The notes under the pieces were generated by a model. The model worked only from the letters and a program-made list of their open reading frames with translations. It had not been told where the DNA came from and did not search any database. Of a stretch of DNA of 34,431 bases, positions 6,931 to 15,700 are shown piece by piece; positions within the stretch are counted from its first letter, which is position 1; each line of letters opens with the position of its first letter. The position numbers were made by a program, and so were the translations under genes. Location of the stretch: the NCBI GenBank assembly GCA_022729355.1, contig JALDAN010000008.1, positions 1-34,431 of the forward strand, given 5' to 3'. Origin of the DNA: Candidatus Nanohalarchaeota archaeon (GTDB lineage Archaea; Nanohalarchaeota; Nanosalinia; Nanosalinales; Nanosalinaceae).

Positions 6931-8679
6931 TTACCATTCTCTATATAGAATGGCAGCTGAGAGCATAAGGCCTACAAGGATTGATATCAGTACTTTTGTG
7001 GTATTTCCTGTTGCTGCGATTCTATCAAAGACTTCCCCAATTGAAGCGAAGAAGTTTCCTGTCAGTCTTCCTTCAGGGCTTTCCACTGCATCTCTTACCT
7101 CATCGCCAATAATCAGTTGAACAGTTTCTGATCTTTCAACCTGTTCTCCTGTTGCTGTGGCAGTGATATCAATCGAGGCATCACTCTGATTGAATGGGAT
7201 GCCAGCGTAGATGAATGCCTTGCCTGTTTCACCAGGTGCTACTGATACCTGTTCAGGTCTTACAGTGATCCATTCAGGTGCATCAACTGATAGAGTGTAC
7301 GTGTTTGCCTTGGTGCCTGTATTCTCAAGGTTGACTTCGTAAATCACTGATCTGTTCTCACCAGCACTCGCTACATCTTCCACTACATCCATTTCAAGAT
7401 CGTAGCAGTTCTCCACAGTGAAACTGGCAGTATCTGTGACTACCGGCTCTCCGAACTTCTGTGCCTCTGCAGAGGCCTCTACATCGTAGTTGCTTCCTTC
7501 ACTGTATTCAGAGGCATCAAAGCTGACGTCTACTGTTCTGAACTCTCCTACGTCAAGCTGTACTTCATCTTCAGACAGTTCTCCTTCATCGACTTCAAGC
7601 TGGAATGTATCTGATGATTCTCCTGTGTTTTCAAGTGTTAACTGTTTCTGGAATCTTTCGTTCTCACAGACTGTTCTTTCCTGTTGTGAGAAGCTCAATT
7701 CTGCGTCCTGTCCGTTGAACGTGTCAAGTGTTGCTGAAGCGGAGCTAGGTGCTTCTCCTCCCGCCTCTACATTAATTGTTTCTGTTCCAAGTTCTTCAGG
7801 CGTGTAACGTACTGTTGTAGTCTTTGAGTCGCCGGATGCAATATTGAACTCCTGATCATCAAGAGTTCCGTGACTGGTTTCAAGAGGAACGTTCACTGAT
7901 CTAGTTCCCTCATTCTCGACTGTTACATCGAAGGAGGCCTCTGTGAATGCTGCTGTCTCCTGCTCACTTGGCTCTATGCTTGTACTTGTCTCGAAGCAGT
8001 TCTCTACTATAAATGATGTTGAGACTGTATCTCGTGCGTAGCTACTCGTTGACTCAGCATTAATGTTGAAGGATCTATCTTCTACAGCTATATCAGATGA
8101 CCTTGTAAGCTGTACTGTTGCTGTGTCTCCTGATGGAACCGTAACTCGTCTCTCTGAAAGATCTCCTCCTTCAGCTGAGAGTCTGAATGTTTCCTGCTGG
8201 GTTCCATCATTTGATACGAATACTTCATATACTGCGTCTTCTCCACGGCATACCGGACCAGGATTTTGAACGTCAAGGTTGACGTCGTGTTCCCTGACCA
8301 CATTGACAACTCCGCTTACATCATATCTTTCTCCAGAAGCTCTCGATGTAGCTGTAATAGTAAAATCATACTGTCCTTCCTCTCTGTCAAGGTCCGGGTT
8401 GAACCATACCTGTGCCGTCTTTGACTCTCCAGGCGCAAGATTTCCGGTCTCTGGTATTCGTGTAGGAGCGATATCAATCTCGCCAGGATGAGATGATGAA
8501 AGAGTATAACGATCCTCTGTAGTTCCAACGTTCTCTACAGTAACTTCATACGCAGTGTAGCTATCTACCACTGCTGTAGACTGTTGGGGAAAAATATCAA
8601 GTTCTGCCGGGCTGGCTGCAGCTGTAGAAGCAAAAGCCAGAGAGATTAATGCCACGAATACCATTTTGTCAAAACGCAT
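6931..8679 (-). CDS. Membrane-anchored surface protein with repeated Ig-like (NEW3/CARDB-type) domains
   Basis: 582 residues from the ATG at 8679. That start is chosen over a codon 11 residues upstream because it sits 10 bases after GGTGA and opens directly into a signal peptide (residues 1-23, ending ASTAAA). The rest is about five Ig-like domains of the kind found in archaeal cell-surface proteins, each with a VENxGTxxxxY core (for example VTVENVGTTEDRYTL, VENTGTKANTYTL-like segments) and APGE-type turns. Paired cysteines mark the domain boundaries (PVCRGE/VENCFE, TVCENE/VENCYD). A C-terminal TM helix (about 557-577) ends in the short tail YREW, so the protein is anchored with its domains outside. 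It is convergent with the 5358 gene. Probably structural or adhesive; exact role unknown. Confidence 0.82.
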   Translation of the reverse strand: MRFDKMVFVALISLAFASTAAASPAELDIFPQQSTAVVDSYTAYEVTVENVGTTEDRYTLSSSHPGEIDIAPTRIPETGNLAPGESKTAQVWFNPDLDREEGQYDFTITATSRASGERYDVSGVVNVVREHDVNLDVQNPGPVCRGEDAVYEVFVSNDGTQQETFRLSAEGGDLSERRVTVPSGDTATVQLTRSSDIAVEDRSFNINAESTSSYARDTVSTSFIVENCFETSTSIEPSEQETAAFTEASFDVTVENEGTRSVNVPLETSHGTLDDQEFNIASGDSKTTTVRYTPEELGTETINVEAGGEAPSSASATLDTFNGQDAELSFSQQERTVCENERFQKQLTLENTGESSDTFQLEVDEGELSEDEVQLDVGEFRTVDVSFDASEYSEGSNYDVEASAEAQKFGEPVVTDTASFTVENCYDLEMDVVEDVASAGENRSVIYEVNLENTGTKANTYTLSVDAPEWITVRPEQVSVAPGETGKAFIYAGIPFNQSDASIDITATATGEQVERSETVQLIIGDEVRDAVESPEGRLTGNFFASIGEVFDRIAATGNTTKVLISILVGLMLSAAILYREW

Positions 8680-8715
8680 CAATTTATTGTCACCTGTCAA
8701 TAACACAAACATTTA

Positions 8716-8726
8716 TTTTTATATAT
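8716..8726 (-). promoter_or_regulatory. TATA box of the 582-residue surface protein
   Basis: ATATATAAAAA on the minus strand, about 42 bases before the ATG at 8679. This gives a leader of roughly 15-20 bases that includes the GGTGA ribosome-binding site. Confidence 0.5.
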
Positions 8727-8756
8727 CATTTGATAGTGACACCTAGAGCCATTACT

Positions 8757-11700
8757 TTATAGGCCTAGCCAGGCACGGATTCCTCCACGCCTTTGAGGAC
8801 TTTCAACAGCTCTGATATCAACGTTTCTGGTTTCAAGTACTTCACCGTCCCGTGATATCTGGATCGAGGCCTGTGAACTTTCTGTCGGACTGAAGTAGAA
8901 GTATACTGTTTCTCTCTGGCCTGGTGCAAGTACTTCTGTCTTTGAAGTCTGTGATACTTCCCTCGTGTTAACTCCTGAAATCTCTATGTCGTATCGTGAT
9001 ACTTCTGTTCCTCTGTTGTAGAGCGATACTCTGGAGAGGCCTGATTCTGTCTTGACTGTTGTGACTGAGTCAGGGAAGCTTTCAACTTCGTTGTCGTCTG
9101 CTATCACGTTTACTGTTTTGGATGCTGATGATCCTGCTCCTGAAGTCACTGCTCTTATCAGGTATCTGTGCTGTCCTGGTGAGGAGGCTCTCTGTGTGAA
9201 GCATACTTCTCCTGATGCATCTCTGGAGGCCTGTACTTTGCCATCTCTCTCAAGGACTACTCTTGGCTCCACCTCAGACTCGACTTCTGCACATACATCG
9301 AACTCCTGTCCCTGTACGACTGTGTGTGGTGCCTGTATCGGATTTACACTTGCCCTTGGATTAACATTTACGCTTTGACGGGCTGTTCTGCCACCGTCAG
9401 TTGAAACCTGTACGGACTTTCTGCCTGGCTCATTGAAGCTGATGAAGGCCTGATACTGTCCTCTCCTTGAAGATGTTACTGTCTCCAGTTCCCTGCCGTC
9501 AGCCTTGACAGTTACCTCTCTCGGCTCCCTTGTGCCTGCGACTTCTCCACGTACACGTACTGTCTCACCTGTCAAAACTGAAGGCCTTGCGTTGATTGTG
9601 ATTCCCGAAGGTGTTCTCTCAGGAGCCTCTACCTCTCTATCACAGTCCTCTACTTCTACCGTGAAGTCTCTCTGATTGGATCCATCGTTCTCAGCTTTGA
9701 CGAAGAACTCTTTCTCTCCGAGGCCTTCAACTCTTTCAACGTCAAGTGAGAACTCTTTCACGCCGGAGGCCTCTATATCTATGATCTTTGCAGGAGAACT
9801 TGCGTCCCCTCCTACATGGACAGCTACTGTCTGACCGGTGCTTCTCAGATTGGAGGCTGCCGCATCCACAGTAAATCCATCTCCCTCGCAGATCGTTTCA
9901 GGAGCATCTACAGACACAATATTAACAGGGAAGCCATCCTGTCGAAGCCTGAACTCCAGACTATCCTCATCTCCTTCGTCAAGAGTCACTCTCTGAGTCT
10001 CTGATTCATAGCCTTCTCTCGAGGCCTCCACATCGTAAGTATCTGCCTTAAGATTAAAGGATGTCTCTCCACTGCTGTCAGTATACTTTACCTTGTTCTC
10101 GCCGTTGGAGGCCTCCACTCTGGCATTTCTAATACTGTTTTCGTCCCTATCCATCACTTTTATATCGAGCTCTGCGTCTTCGGCGTCGTCATCCTTATCA
10201 TCGTCATCATCTTCTTTCTGGAAAGTAACTACTCTCGTAACAGACTGTGCTTCATCATCGCCAGCAGAGGCCTCAGCCACGAACTCCCGTGTCTCCTCCT
10301 TTTCAGAGGTGTAAGTAGCATCGAGTGCGCAGCTGCTGCCGGAACAATCAGTTGAATCTACTTCATTCCATGCAATCTTTGATACTTCACGTGAAAGAAT
10401 TCTGAGCTCTTCAAGCTCGTTTCCAGAGGCCTCTGCCTCTAGATCCAGCTCTTTATCTACTTCATACGTATCAGGAAGTGATTCAAGTGTGACTGAATCT
10501 ACTCTTGGATCTTCTTCTGGCTCCAGATACTGTACTGTCTCTACATCTGAGAATCCTTCTTCATCTCCGGCTTCTGCCTTTACTCTGTAGTCAACTGTTG
10601 TTTCTTCGTCCTCCATGACGGAAATCTGGATTATGCATGTGCTTCCGGCACAGGAGTCCTGTTCCACTGTTTCCCAGTCATCATCTTTTCTTTCCTGTAC
10701 CTCTAGGCTGTCAAGTTCTGTTCCTGAGGCCTCTCCATCTATCTGTAATTCCGTATCAACGGGATGTGTGTCAGGTAGTTCTTCTATCGTGACGTCTGTT
10801 ACTCCTGGTTCAGGTGCCTCTGTGAAGAGTACGGTCTGTGTGTCGCTGAACTTTGTGTCATCGCCTGCGTCAGCTTTCGCCCTGAAGTCGACTTCTCCTT
10901 CCGTATCTGCCTCGAAGTCAGTGTCGAATGAACAGCTTGAACCAGCACAGCTGGTCGAGTCAAGTGTATTCCAATCCCCGTTCTCACGATACTGTATTTC
11001 AAGTGAGTCAAGTTCTGTCCCGGATGCATCTGCAGAGACTGTAAGAGGATCGTCAACATCATGCTCAGCAGGGAGATTAGAGAGGAATACTGAATCAACT
11101 TCAGGCTCCTGTACTTCACGGAAATCAACAAACCTCGTAGCAGATAATCTTTCATCTCCCCCTGATCTCGCTCTTACAACGAACTCCCGGCCCTCGGCCT
11201 CAGAAGCAGTAAAGCTCCCTGAAATCTCACAGCTACTGCCAGAACAGGTTTTCTCCTCAACAGTCTGCCACCCAATCCTGTCCACTCTTCTTGTAAGTAT
11301 CTTTATCTCCTCCAGATTGCTGCCAGAGGCCTCTCCCTCTAGTTCAAGGCTTTCACCGACAGGATGATTCGATGGAAGAGTATCCAGACTCACTGAATCC
11401 ACTCTTCTCTCCTTCCGGAAGCTGACCGTCTGTGAAGAACTGAATCTTTCTCCATCATCTGTCTCTGCCTTGATACGGAACTCTACATCTTTTTCGCTGA
11501 AGGCCTCATAAGTTTCGTCTATACTGCATGTGCTCTGCCTGTTACAGTCCCTTGAGGATACCTGGCTCCATGAATCTCCTGGCTCTCGTTCCTGTAAAAC
11601 TATTCTTGTAAGTTCGTCGCCAGAGGCCTGCCCCGATATCTCCAGTTCTGTTTCAAGAGGATGATTGGACGGCAGATTATCAAGAGTTACGCTGTCAATC

Positions 11701-13286
11701 TCATCTACTGGATCGAAAAAGTTTACTGTCTCGATGCCTGATTCATCTTCGAGATCTTCTGTAAAGGCCTTGATACGGAACTCTACTTCCCTTTCCTCGT
11801 CAGAACTGTAGGAGCCTTCCACTTCACACGATGTGGAGTCACAGCTCTCTTCTTCAAGTACGTCCCAGTCATCTTCTTCCCTGAACTGGATCTCAATCGA
11901 TTCAAGATTGTTTCCAGAGGCATCTCCCTCTATATCAACTTCTTCTTCTACTTCAACTTCTGAGGGCAGATCGTTTATTGTAACGCTGTCGATACTGTCG
12001 GAATCATCTTTGAAGTCAACTTCCTGTATATCGGAGGCCTCTTCTAAATCATCTTCTGCGAAGGCTTTTGCTCGGAAATCCTTGTCTTCTTCTTCAGAAG
12101 CTGTGTAATCTGTCTCAAGGCTGCAGTCTTCGTTGCATGATGTGCTTTCGATTTCTGTCCAGTCGTCTTCTCCTCTCTCCGAACGTTGTATTGCGAGTTC
12201 TTCAAGTCTTGTACCTTCTGCGGAGGCCTCCAGTTCAAGGCTTTCATCGACAGACCATTCGCTTGGCAGATCTTCAAGTATTACATTATCTATCTCTGCT
12301 TTCTCAAAGAATTCTACTGTTTCAACATCGCTGAAATCAAAATCGTCACCTGCTTCTGCACGTAGTCGGAAGTCGACTTCTTCTGGCTCTCCATGTTCAT
12401 ATTCGTGTTCAAAAGTACATTGGCTGCCGCTGCATCCTGTATCAGTGACTCTTTCCCAGTCACCACCTTCTACTCTTTTCTGCAACTTTATCTCATCAAG
12501 ATTACGTCCGGAGGCCTCTCCTGTTATCTCAAGTTCAGTATCTATTTCATGGCTGTCAGGTAGAGAATCAAGTTCTACATCGTCAACTCTTTCAGTCTCA
12601 ATGATAGAAGTGAACTCGGACGATGATTCTGCTGTTACTCCTCCACGGAACTCTATAAATCCTCTGAATTCTGCCTCTCCATCGTGTACAACGTCTCCTT
12701 CAAGAGTAATCGATCCTGTATTCGAGCAACTGTCTACAGATGAGGATGTTGAGCAGTCACGTGTATCAAAAGTAGTCCATTCGCTTCCATCCCAGTATTG
12801 AAGCTGTAAAAGGCCTTCACTACTCAGTCTTTCACCGTCATCTAATGCACGTACAGTCATCTGGATACTTTCATCTCTTTCAGCTTCTGATGGAGGCCTT
12901 TCACTCCATGAAACAGAGTAGTCAAGATCTCTCACATATTTTACTTCCTGTACTCTGGAGTTCTCTCTATCATCCCCTGCAAATCCTCTGAAGCGGTACT
13001 CCCATGTTCCTTCAGAATGCTCAGTGTGACTAACAATGCCGTCACAAGTATCCCTTGTCTGACAGTAAATCGTGTCCTGAGTGGAGAAGAAAGCTCCTCC
13101 TGATTCACGTGACTGGAAACGTACGTTGTCAAGATTATTTCCTGAGGCCTCCATATTGAATTCAAGGTCCTCTCCTACTTCCCATGCGCTCGGCACTTCC
13201 TCAAATTCTACGTTGTCAACTGAGCTTGCCGACGCTAACGGGAATATTATCAGGAGTGTTAGTGAAATCAGAAGGCCTTTTTTCAT
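8757..13286 (-). CDS. Giant secreted protein with ten Ig-like repeats
   Basis: 1509 residues from the ATG at 13286. It opens with a signal peptide (MKKGLLISLTLLIIFPLASA) and has GGGTGA just upstream; an in-frame start 30 codons earlier is rejected because it lies inside the preceding gene. Residues 18-1020 hold ten repeats of about 100 residues. The consensus opens VDSVTLDxLPS, then has GEASGxxLExI and a close cysteine pair (SCSGSSC type), and ends FRxKAxAGDD...TVxF. A carboxypeptidase-regulatory/PEGA-like domain follows (about 1033-1105). Residues 1117-1509 match the 512-residue protein at 5358-6896. There is no C-terminal TM helix; the tail is basic (RRGGIRAWLGL). It is highly acidic. By architecture it is a surface adhesin or stalk, comparable in style to the giant surface proteins of host-attached nanohaloarchaea. 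It is translationally coupled to the gene before it (stop TGA lies in the ribosome-binding site). Confidence 0.85.
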   Translation of the reverse strand: MKKGLLISLTLLIIFPLASASSVDNVEFEEVPSAWEVGEDLEFNMEASGNNLDNVRFQSRESGGAFFSTQDTIYCQTRDTCDGIVSHTEHSEGTWEYRFRGFAGDDRENSRVQEVKYVRDLDYSVSWSERPPSEAERDESIQMTVRALDDGERLSSEGLLQLQYWDGSEWTTFDTRDCSTSSSVDSCSNTGSITLEGDVVHDGEAEFRGFIEFRGGVTAESSSEFTSIIETERVDDVELDSLPDSHEIDTELEITGEASGRNLDEIKLQKRVEGGDWERVTDTGCSGSQCTFEHEYEHGEPEEVDFRLRAEAGDDFDFSDVETVEFFEKAEIDNVILEDLPSEWSVDESLELEASAEGTRLEELAIQRSERGEDDWTEIESTSCNEDCSLETDYTASEEEDKDFRAKAFAEDDLEEASDIQEVDFKDDSDSIDSVTINDLPSEVEVEEEVDIEGDASGNNLESIEIQFREEDDWDVLEEESCDSTSCEVEGSYSSDEEREVEFRIKAFTEDLEDESGIETVNFFDPVDEIDSVTLDNLPSNHPLETELEISGQASGDELTRIVLQEREPGDSWSQVSSRDCNRQSTCSIDETYEAFSEKDVEFRIKAETDDGERFSSSQTVSFRKERRVDSVSLDTLPSNHPVGESLELEGEASGSNLEEIKILTRRVDRIGWQTVEEKTCSGSSCEISGSFTASEAEGREFVVRARSGGDERLSATRFVDFREVQEPEVDSVFLSNLPAEHDVDDPLTVSADASGTELDSLEIQYRENGDWNTLDSTSCAGSSCSFDTDFEADTEGEVDFRAKADAGDDTKFSDTQTVLFTEAPEPGVTDVTIEELPDTHPVDTELQIDGEASGTELDSLEVQERKDDDWETVEQDSCAGSTCIIQISVMEDEETTVDYRVKAEAGDEEGFSDVETVQYLEPEEDPRVDSVTLESLPDTYEVDKELDLEAEASGNELEELRILSREVSKIAWNEVDSTDCSGSSCALDATYTSEKEETREFVAEASAGDDEAQSVTRVVTFQKEDDDDDKDDDAEDAELDIKVMDRDENSIRNARVEASNGENKVKYTDSSGETSFNLKADTYDVEASREGYESETQRVTLDEGDEDSLEFRLRQDGFPVNIVSVDAPETICEGDGFTVDAAASNLRSTGQTVAVHVGGDASSPAKIIDIEASGVKEFSLDVERVEGLGEKEFFVKAENDGSNQRDFTVEVEDCDREVEAPERTPSGITINARPSVLTGETVRVRGEVAGTREPREVTVKADGRELETVTSSRRGQYQAFISFNEPGRKSVQVSTDGGRTARQSVNVNPRASVNPIQAPHTVVQGQEFDVCAEVESEVEPRVVLERDGKVQASRDASGEVCFTQRASSPGQHRYLIRAVTSGAGSSASKTVNVIADDNEVESFPDSVTTVKTESGLSRVSLYNRGTEVSRYDIEISGVNTREVSQTSKTEVLAPGQRETVYFYFSPTESSQASIQISRDGEVLETRNVDIRAVESPQRRGGIRAWLGL
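10210..13235 (-). repeat. Ten tandem Ig-domain coding repeats (period about 300 bp)
   Basis: Repeat starts, judged from the VDSV-type opening, fall near 13225, 12930 (diverged), 12590, 12300, 11995, 11700, 11405, 11105, 10805 and 10505. The regular 300-base period shows expansion by duplication. The repeats have diverged in DNA sequence, but AGGCCT recurs at the codons for the EAS of the EASG turn in most of them. Confidence 0.85.
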
Positions 13287-13290
13287 TGCA

Positions 13291-13728
13291 TCACCCACAT
13301 ACGTCCGGCAAATAATCATCAGTGTCATACTGGCCACTTGCATTAGTATCAGCCAATAAAAGAAGCTCTCCATCACTTTCAGCCCTGAATTCTATTCTGC
13401 CGGAATTAACGTATCCTGTTAGATCATCTTCCATTCCAAGATCATCTCGCACATAGGCCTCTATATCATCTTCATACGCAGATATATCACATCCCTCCGG
13501 TACTGCATCCTGCCATGTGCTGTATCCATTATCAGGATCTACATCCGGTTCTGCAGGTTCCTCTGTGTCTTCTCTGAAGTTTCCTGGCTCATTTCTTCCG
13601 CCCAGTATTTCTCTGAAATACGGCCATCCCCATGCTCCTGCTCCCGCAGTAGCTACAATTGGCGGTGTAAGAAGATAGAAAAAATGTCTTCTTGGTACTC
13701 CAGAGCTTTCATTTTCATCATCAGTCAT
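13291..13728 (-). CDS. Small membrane-anchored acidic protein with twin-arginine-like N-terminus
   Basis: 145 residues from the ATG at 13728, which has a TATA box about 28 bases upstream; a TTG eight codons earlier is the alternative. The N-terminus has VPRRHFFYLL followed by a hydrophobic stretch (about residues 16-36). This resembles a Tat signal or signal-anchor, although the run after RR is only a partial match. The rest is acidic, with cysteines in PEGCDIS and at the very end (LPDVCG) that could pair outside the cell. It ends 4 bases before the giant gene's ATG, and its TGA is part of that gene's ribosome-binding site, so the two are co-translated. No family recognised. An accessory role for the giant protein is inference. 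Confidence 0.7.
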   Translation of the reverse strand: MTDDENESSGVPRRHFFYLLTPPIVATAGAGAWGWPYFREILGGRNEPGNFREDTEEPAEPDVDPDNGYSTWQDAVPEGCDISAYEDDIEAYVRDDLGMEDDLTGYVNSGRIEFRAESDGELLLLADTNASGQYDTDDYLPDVCG

Positions 13729-13751
13729 GTTACCCTTATTGGATAACAACA

Positions 13752-13761
13752 ATTAAATATT
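13752..13761 (-). promoter_or_regulatory. TATA box of the giant-protein operon
   Basis: AATATTTAAT on the minus strand, centred about 28 bases before the ATG at 13728. It probably drives the small membrane protein and giant protein genes together. Confidence 0.5.
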
Positions 13762-13843
13762 GTGTGGGCGATAGCAGTGCTTCGACTCCGGAGAAGTAGT
13801 GAAGGAAAATAAAATAGGGTTGATGAATACGTGGCTTGAGGCC

Positions 13844-14830
13844 TTATCGGCCTTCTACTGAGACTGTCGTTGCGTCTTCCTGTTTGTAGAAGTAGGTGCT
13901 ATCTATGTCTACAGGAATTGTTGTTTCGAGGGATGAAGATCCGTCAGTCTCTATTTCCATGTCCCAGCAGACTACTGCTCTTCCTCCAATTATTTCTGCT
14001 TCTTGTGAACTGACTCTTTCACTGTAGTCTCCACTGTCATCTTCTCTGAAGGATAGTCTTCCTACGTTCTCTATTGATAGTTTGACTTTGTTGGTGTTGT
14101 CTGACACTTCATCAAGGTCATATCCTTCATCTCCTCCTACAAGCGCTTCATCATCTTCATCTGCGAAAGGTACTCCATCTCCTTGATTCCTCACGATCAC
14201 ACAGAGTTCCTCTTCAACTGTGTCTTGATCTGTATCGTAGATCGCTATCGGAGTAGGGGTTCTTATCTCCATCTGTATAGGACCAACATCGTTCTGGATT
14301 GATGCTGAGCCTTGTGGACTTCCTGCATCTCTATATGCATCATCTCCCATGACTTCTAGTTCAGTTGTTGCTGAAGTGCCGTATCTATATAGTATATCTG
14401 CCCTCATGGTGTAGTCAACTGTTCTACCATCATCTACTTCTGGAGACTGGAATGTGACTGTTCTTGTAGATGGTGTTGCTGGCGTGTCTCCTGGAGCGTC
14501 AAGATCTGAGAATTCTAATGTTCTTTCTGCTGTGTCAACTCCGTCTCCGCTTTCACTTCTCCAGCTGTTAGTATCTGCACTACTATCTGCAAAAGGCGGA
14601 TTGTATAATCTTGCGTAGACGTCTTCAGCATCATGGTCTCCTACGTTTTCAAGCTGCATTCTAAAACGGACATTCTGATCTCCTGGTGCTGGATTTGGAA
14701 AAGCAGATAATTCATTAACGTCTATGGCCGCAGTATCAGAAGTTTCTTCTCCATCTCCTCCAGCACATCCTGATACTATTATTGTAATGAAAAGAACCGC
14801 TAATACCAACTTGTTTTTAGCTATACTCAT
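13844..14830 (-). CDS. Lipoprotein with two Ig-like domains (third of three paralogues)
   Basis: 328 residues. The signal peptide ends in the lipobox IVSGC (Cys22), so the mature protein is predicted to be lipid-anchored outside the membrane. The first beta-sandwich domain (about 38-160) has the LENVGDHDAEDV strand pair typical of CARDB-like folds. The second (about 170-328) has GPIQMEIRTPTP, VRNQGDG, a cysteine in VVCWDMEI and a terminal STYFYKQ strand. The second-domain pattern is shared with the two lipoproteins upstream and with the 972-residue membrane protein. The start is the ATG at 14830, 3 bases after the previous gene's stop, so it is the last gene of a three-gene operon. Ligand or partner unknown. 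Confidence 0.8.
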   Translation of the reverse strand: MSIAKNKLVLAVLFITIIVSGCAGGDGEETSDTAAIDVNELSAFPNPAPGDQNVRFRMQLENVGDHDAEDVYARLYNPPFADSSADTNSWRSESGDGVDTAERTLEFSDLDAPGDTPATPSTRTVTFQSPEVDDGRTVDYTMRADILYRYGTSATTELEVMGDDAYRDAGSPQGSASIQNDVGPIQMEIRTPTPIAIYDTDQDTVEEELCVIVRNQGDGVPFADEDDEALVGGDEGYDLDEVSDNTNKVKLSIENVGRLSFREDDSGDYSERVSSQEAEIIGGRAVVCWDMEIETDGSSSLETTIPVDIDSTYFYKQEDATTVSVEGR

Positions 14831-14833
14831 TAA

Positions 14834-15700
14834 TTAACTCACGATTGTTATACCCATAGTTGGAGATTTGACGTATTTATAATCTGCGGTAAAGAATAGA
14901 TTTCTTGTTTCGCTTGTTGAGCCATCTAAGCTTATATCACACTCAAACTCTAGACTTGATCCAAGAACGATTACCTCTTCAGTCGGACATTCTCCGTCTT
15001 CACCTGTCACCTCATCATTTCCTGTCAAGTCGAATAGTTCAACAGGCTCATAGTCGAACTCTATATCATCTCCGAGACTTCCATCACCTGCGTTTCTAAT
15101 ATTATATTCTATGGACTGTTCCTCTCCAAAAGCTACTGGTGACTCCGTGATTACATCTACTTCTACCTCACCATTAGTGAAAGATATTGATCTTTCATTG
15201 GTGTTGTCTATGTCATCGAGAGGCATGAACTCTATTTCTAAGGCCTCAAGATTTTGTATGCCTGTCTCGTACTCAATATTTGCACTGAATGATTCACTAA
15301 CTTGTGAGAAGCCAAGCTCATCTTCTTCCAAGGCCTGTACGTTCCAGCTACATTCTATAATAGGATTAGTTTGTTCAGTTGCTGGCTCCAAGTCTTCTTC
15401 TGAAGGCGTACAGCCCTGTTTATCTACTTCAAGATTAGGCCCGGTGTTGTACAAGTTGATTTCGTTAAGTTCTATTTCCTCTCTATGATAGTTCTGTAGT
15501 TCAAGAGTTAATTGTGCTGTTTGCCCTGGTGAAAGTGTTTCGTCACTCATCTGAAAACTATTGACTTCTAAACCTTGTCCTGGAAGCTGTTCCGGTTGTG
15601 TGTCTTCTTCGCTTTCCCCTAATATATCATCCATTCCTGCGCATCCTGATGTTATTATTACTGCGGTAAGCAATGTAACTAAAATCTTGTTATTCTCCAC
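14834..15700 (-). CDS. Lipoprotein with two Ig-like domains (second of three paralogues)
   Basis: 288 residues from a GTG at 15700 that lies inside the last codons of the preceding gene (11-base overlap), so translation is coupled. The lipobox is ITSGC (Cys20). Two beta-sandwich domains follow. The first ends near SANIEYETG. The second runs from about residue 170 to the end, with VDVITESPVAFGEE, IRNAGDG, FECDISLDG and a final ADYKYVK strand, the same landmarks as its neighbours. Very acidic, with no other TM segment. Likely an outer-face envelope component acting with its two paralogues; function not recognised. Confidence 0.8.
   Translation of the reverse strand: MENNKILVTLLTAVIITSGCAGMDDILGESEEDTQPEQLPGQGLEVNSFQMSDETLSPGQTAQLTLELQNYHREEIELNEINLYNTGPNLEVDKQGCTPSEEDLEPATEQTNPIIECSWNVQALEEDELGFSQVSESFSANIEYETGIQNLEALEIEFMPLDDIDNTNERSISFTNGEVEVDVITESPVAFGEEQSIEYNIRNAGDGSLGDDIEFDYEPVELFDLTGNDEVTGEDGECPTEEVIVLGSSLEFECDISLDGSTSETRNLFFTADYKYVKSPTMGITIVS

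Noticed and set aside
10615-11367. Long open frames on the plus strand inside the giant gene (also 12133-12801 and 11833-12108)
   Set aside because: They are Ser-rich mirror images of the acidic repeat gene: Glu/Asp/Ser codons read backwards give Ser-rich frames. They have no promoter or ribosome-binding site, and the minus-strand frame has clear repeats, signal peptide and paralogy.
8757-13286. Possible frameshift or fusion in the giant gene
   Set aside because: The frame is continuous over 1509 codons with regular 300-base repeats and conserved cysteine spacing. There is no sign of disruption.
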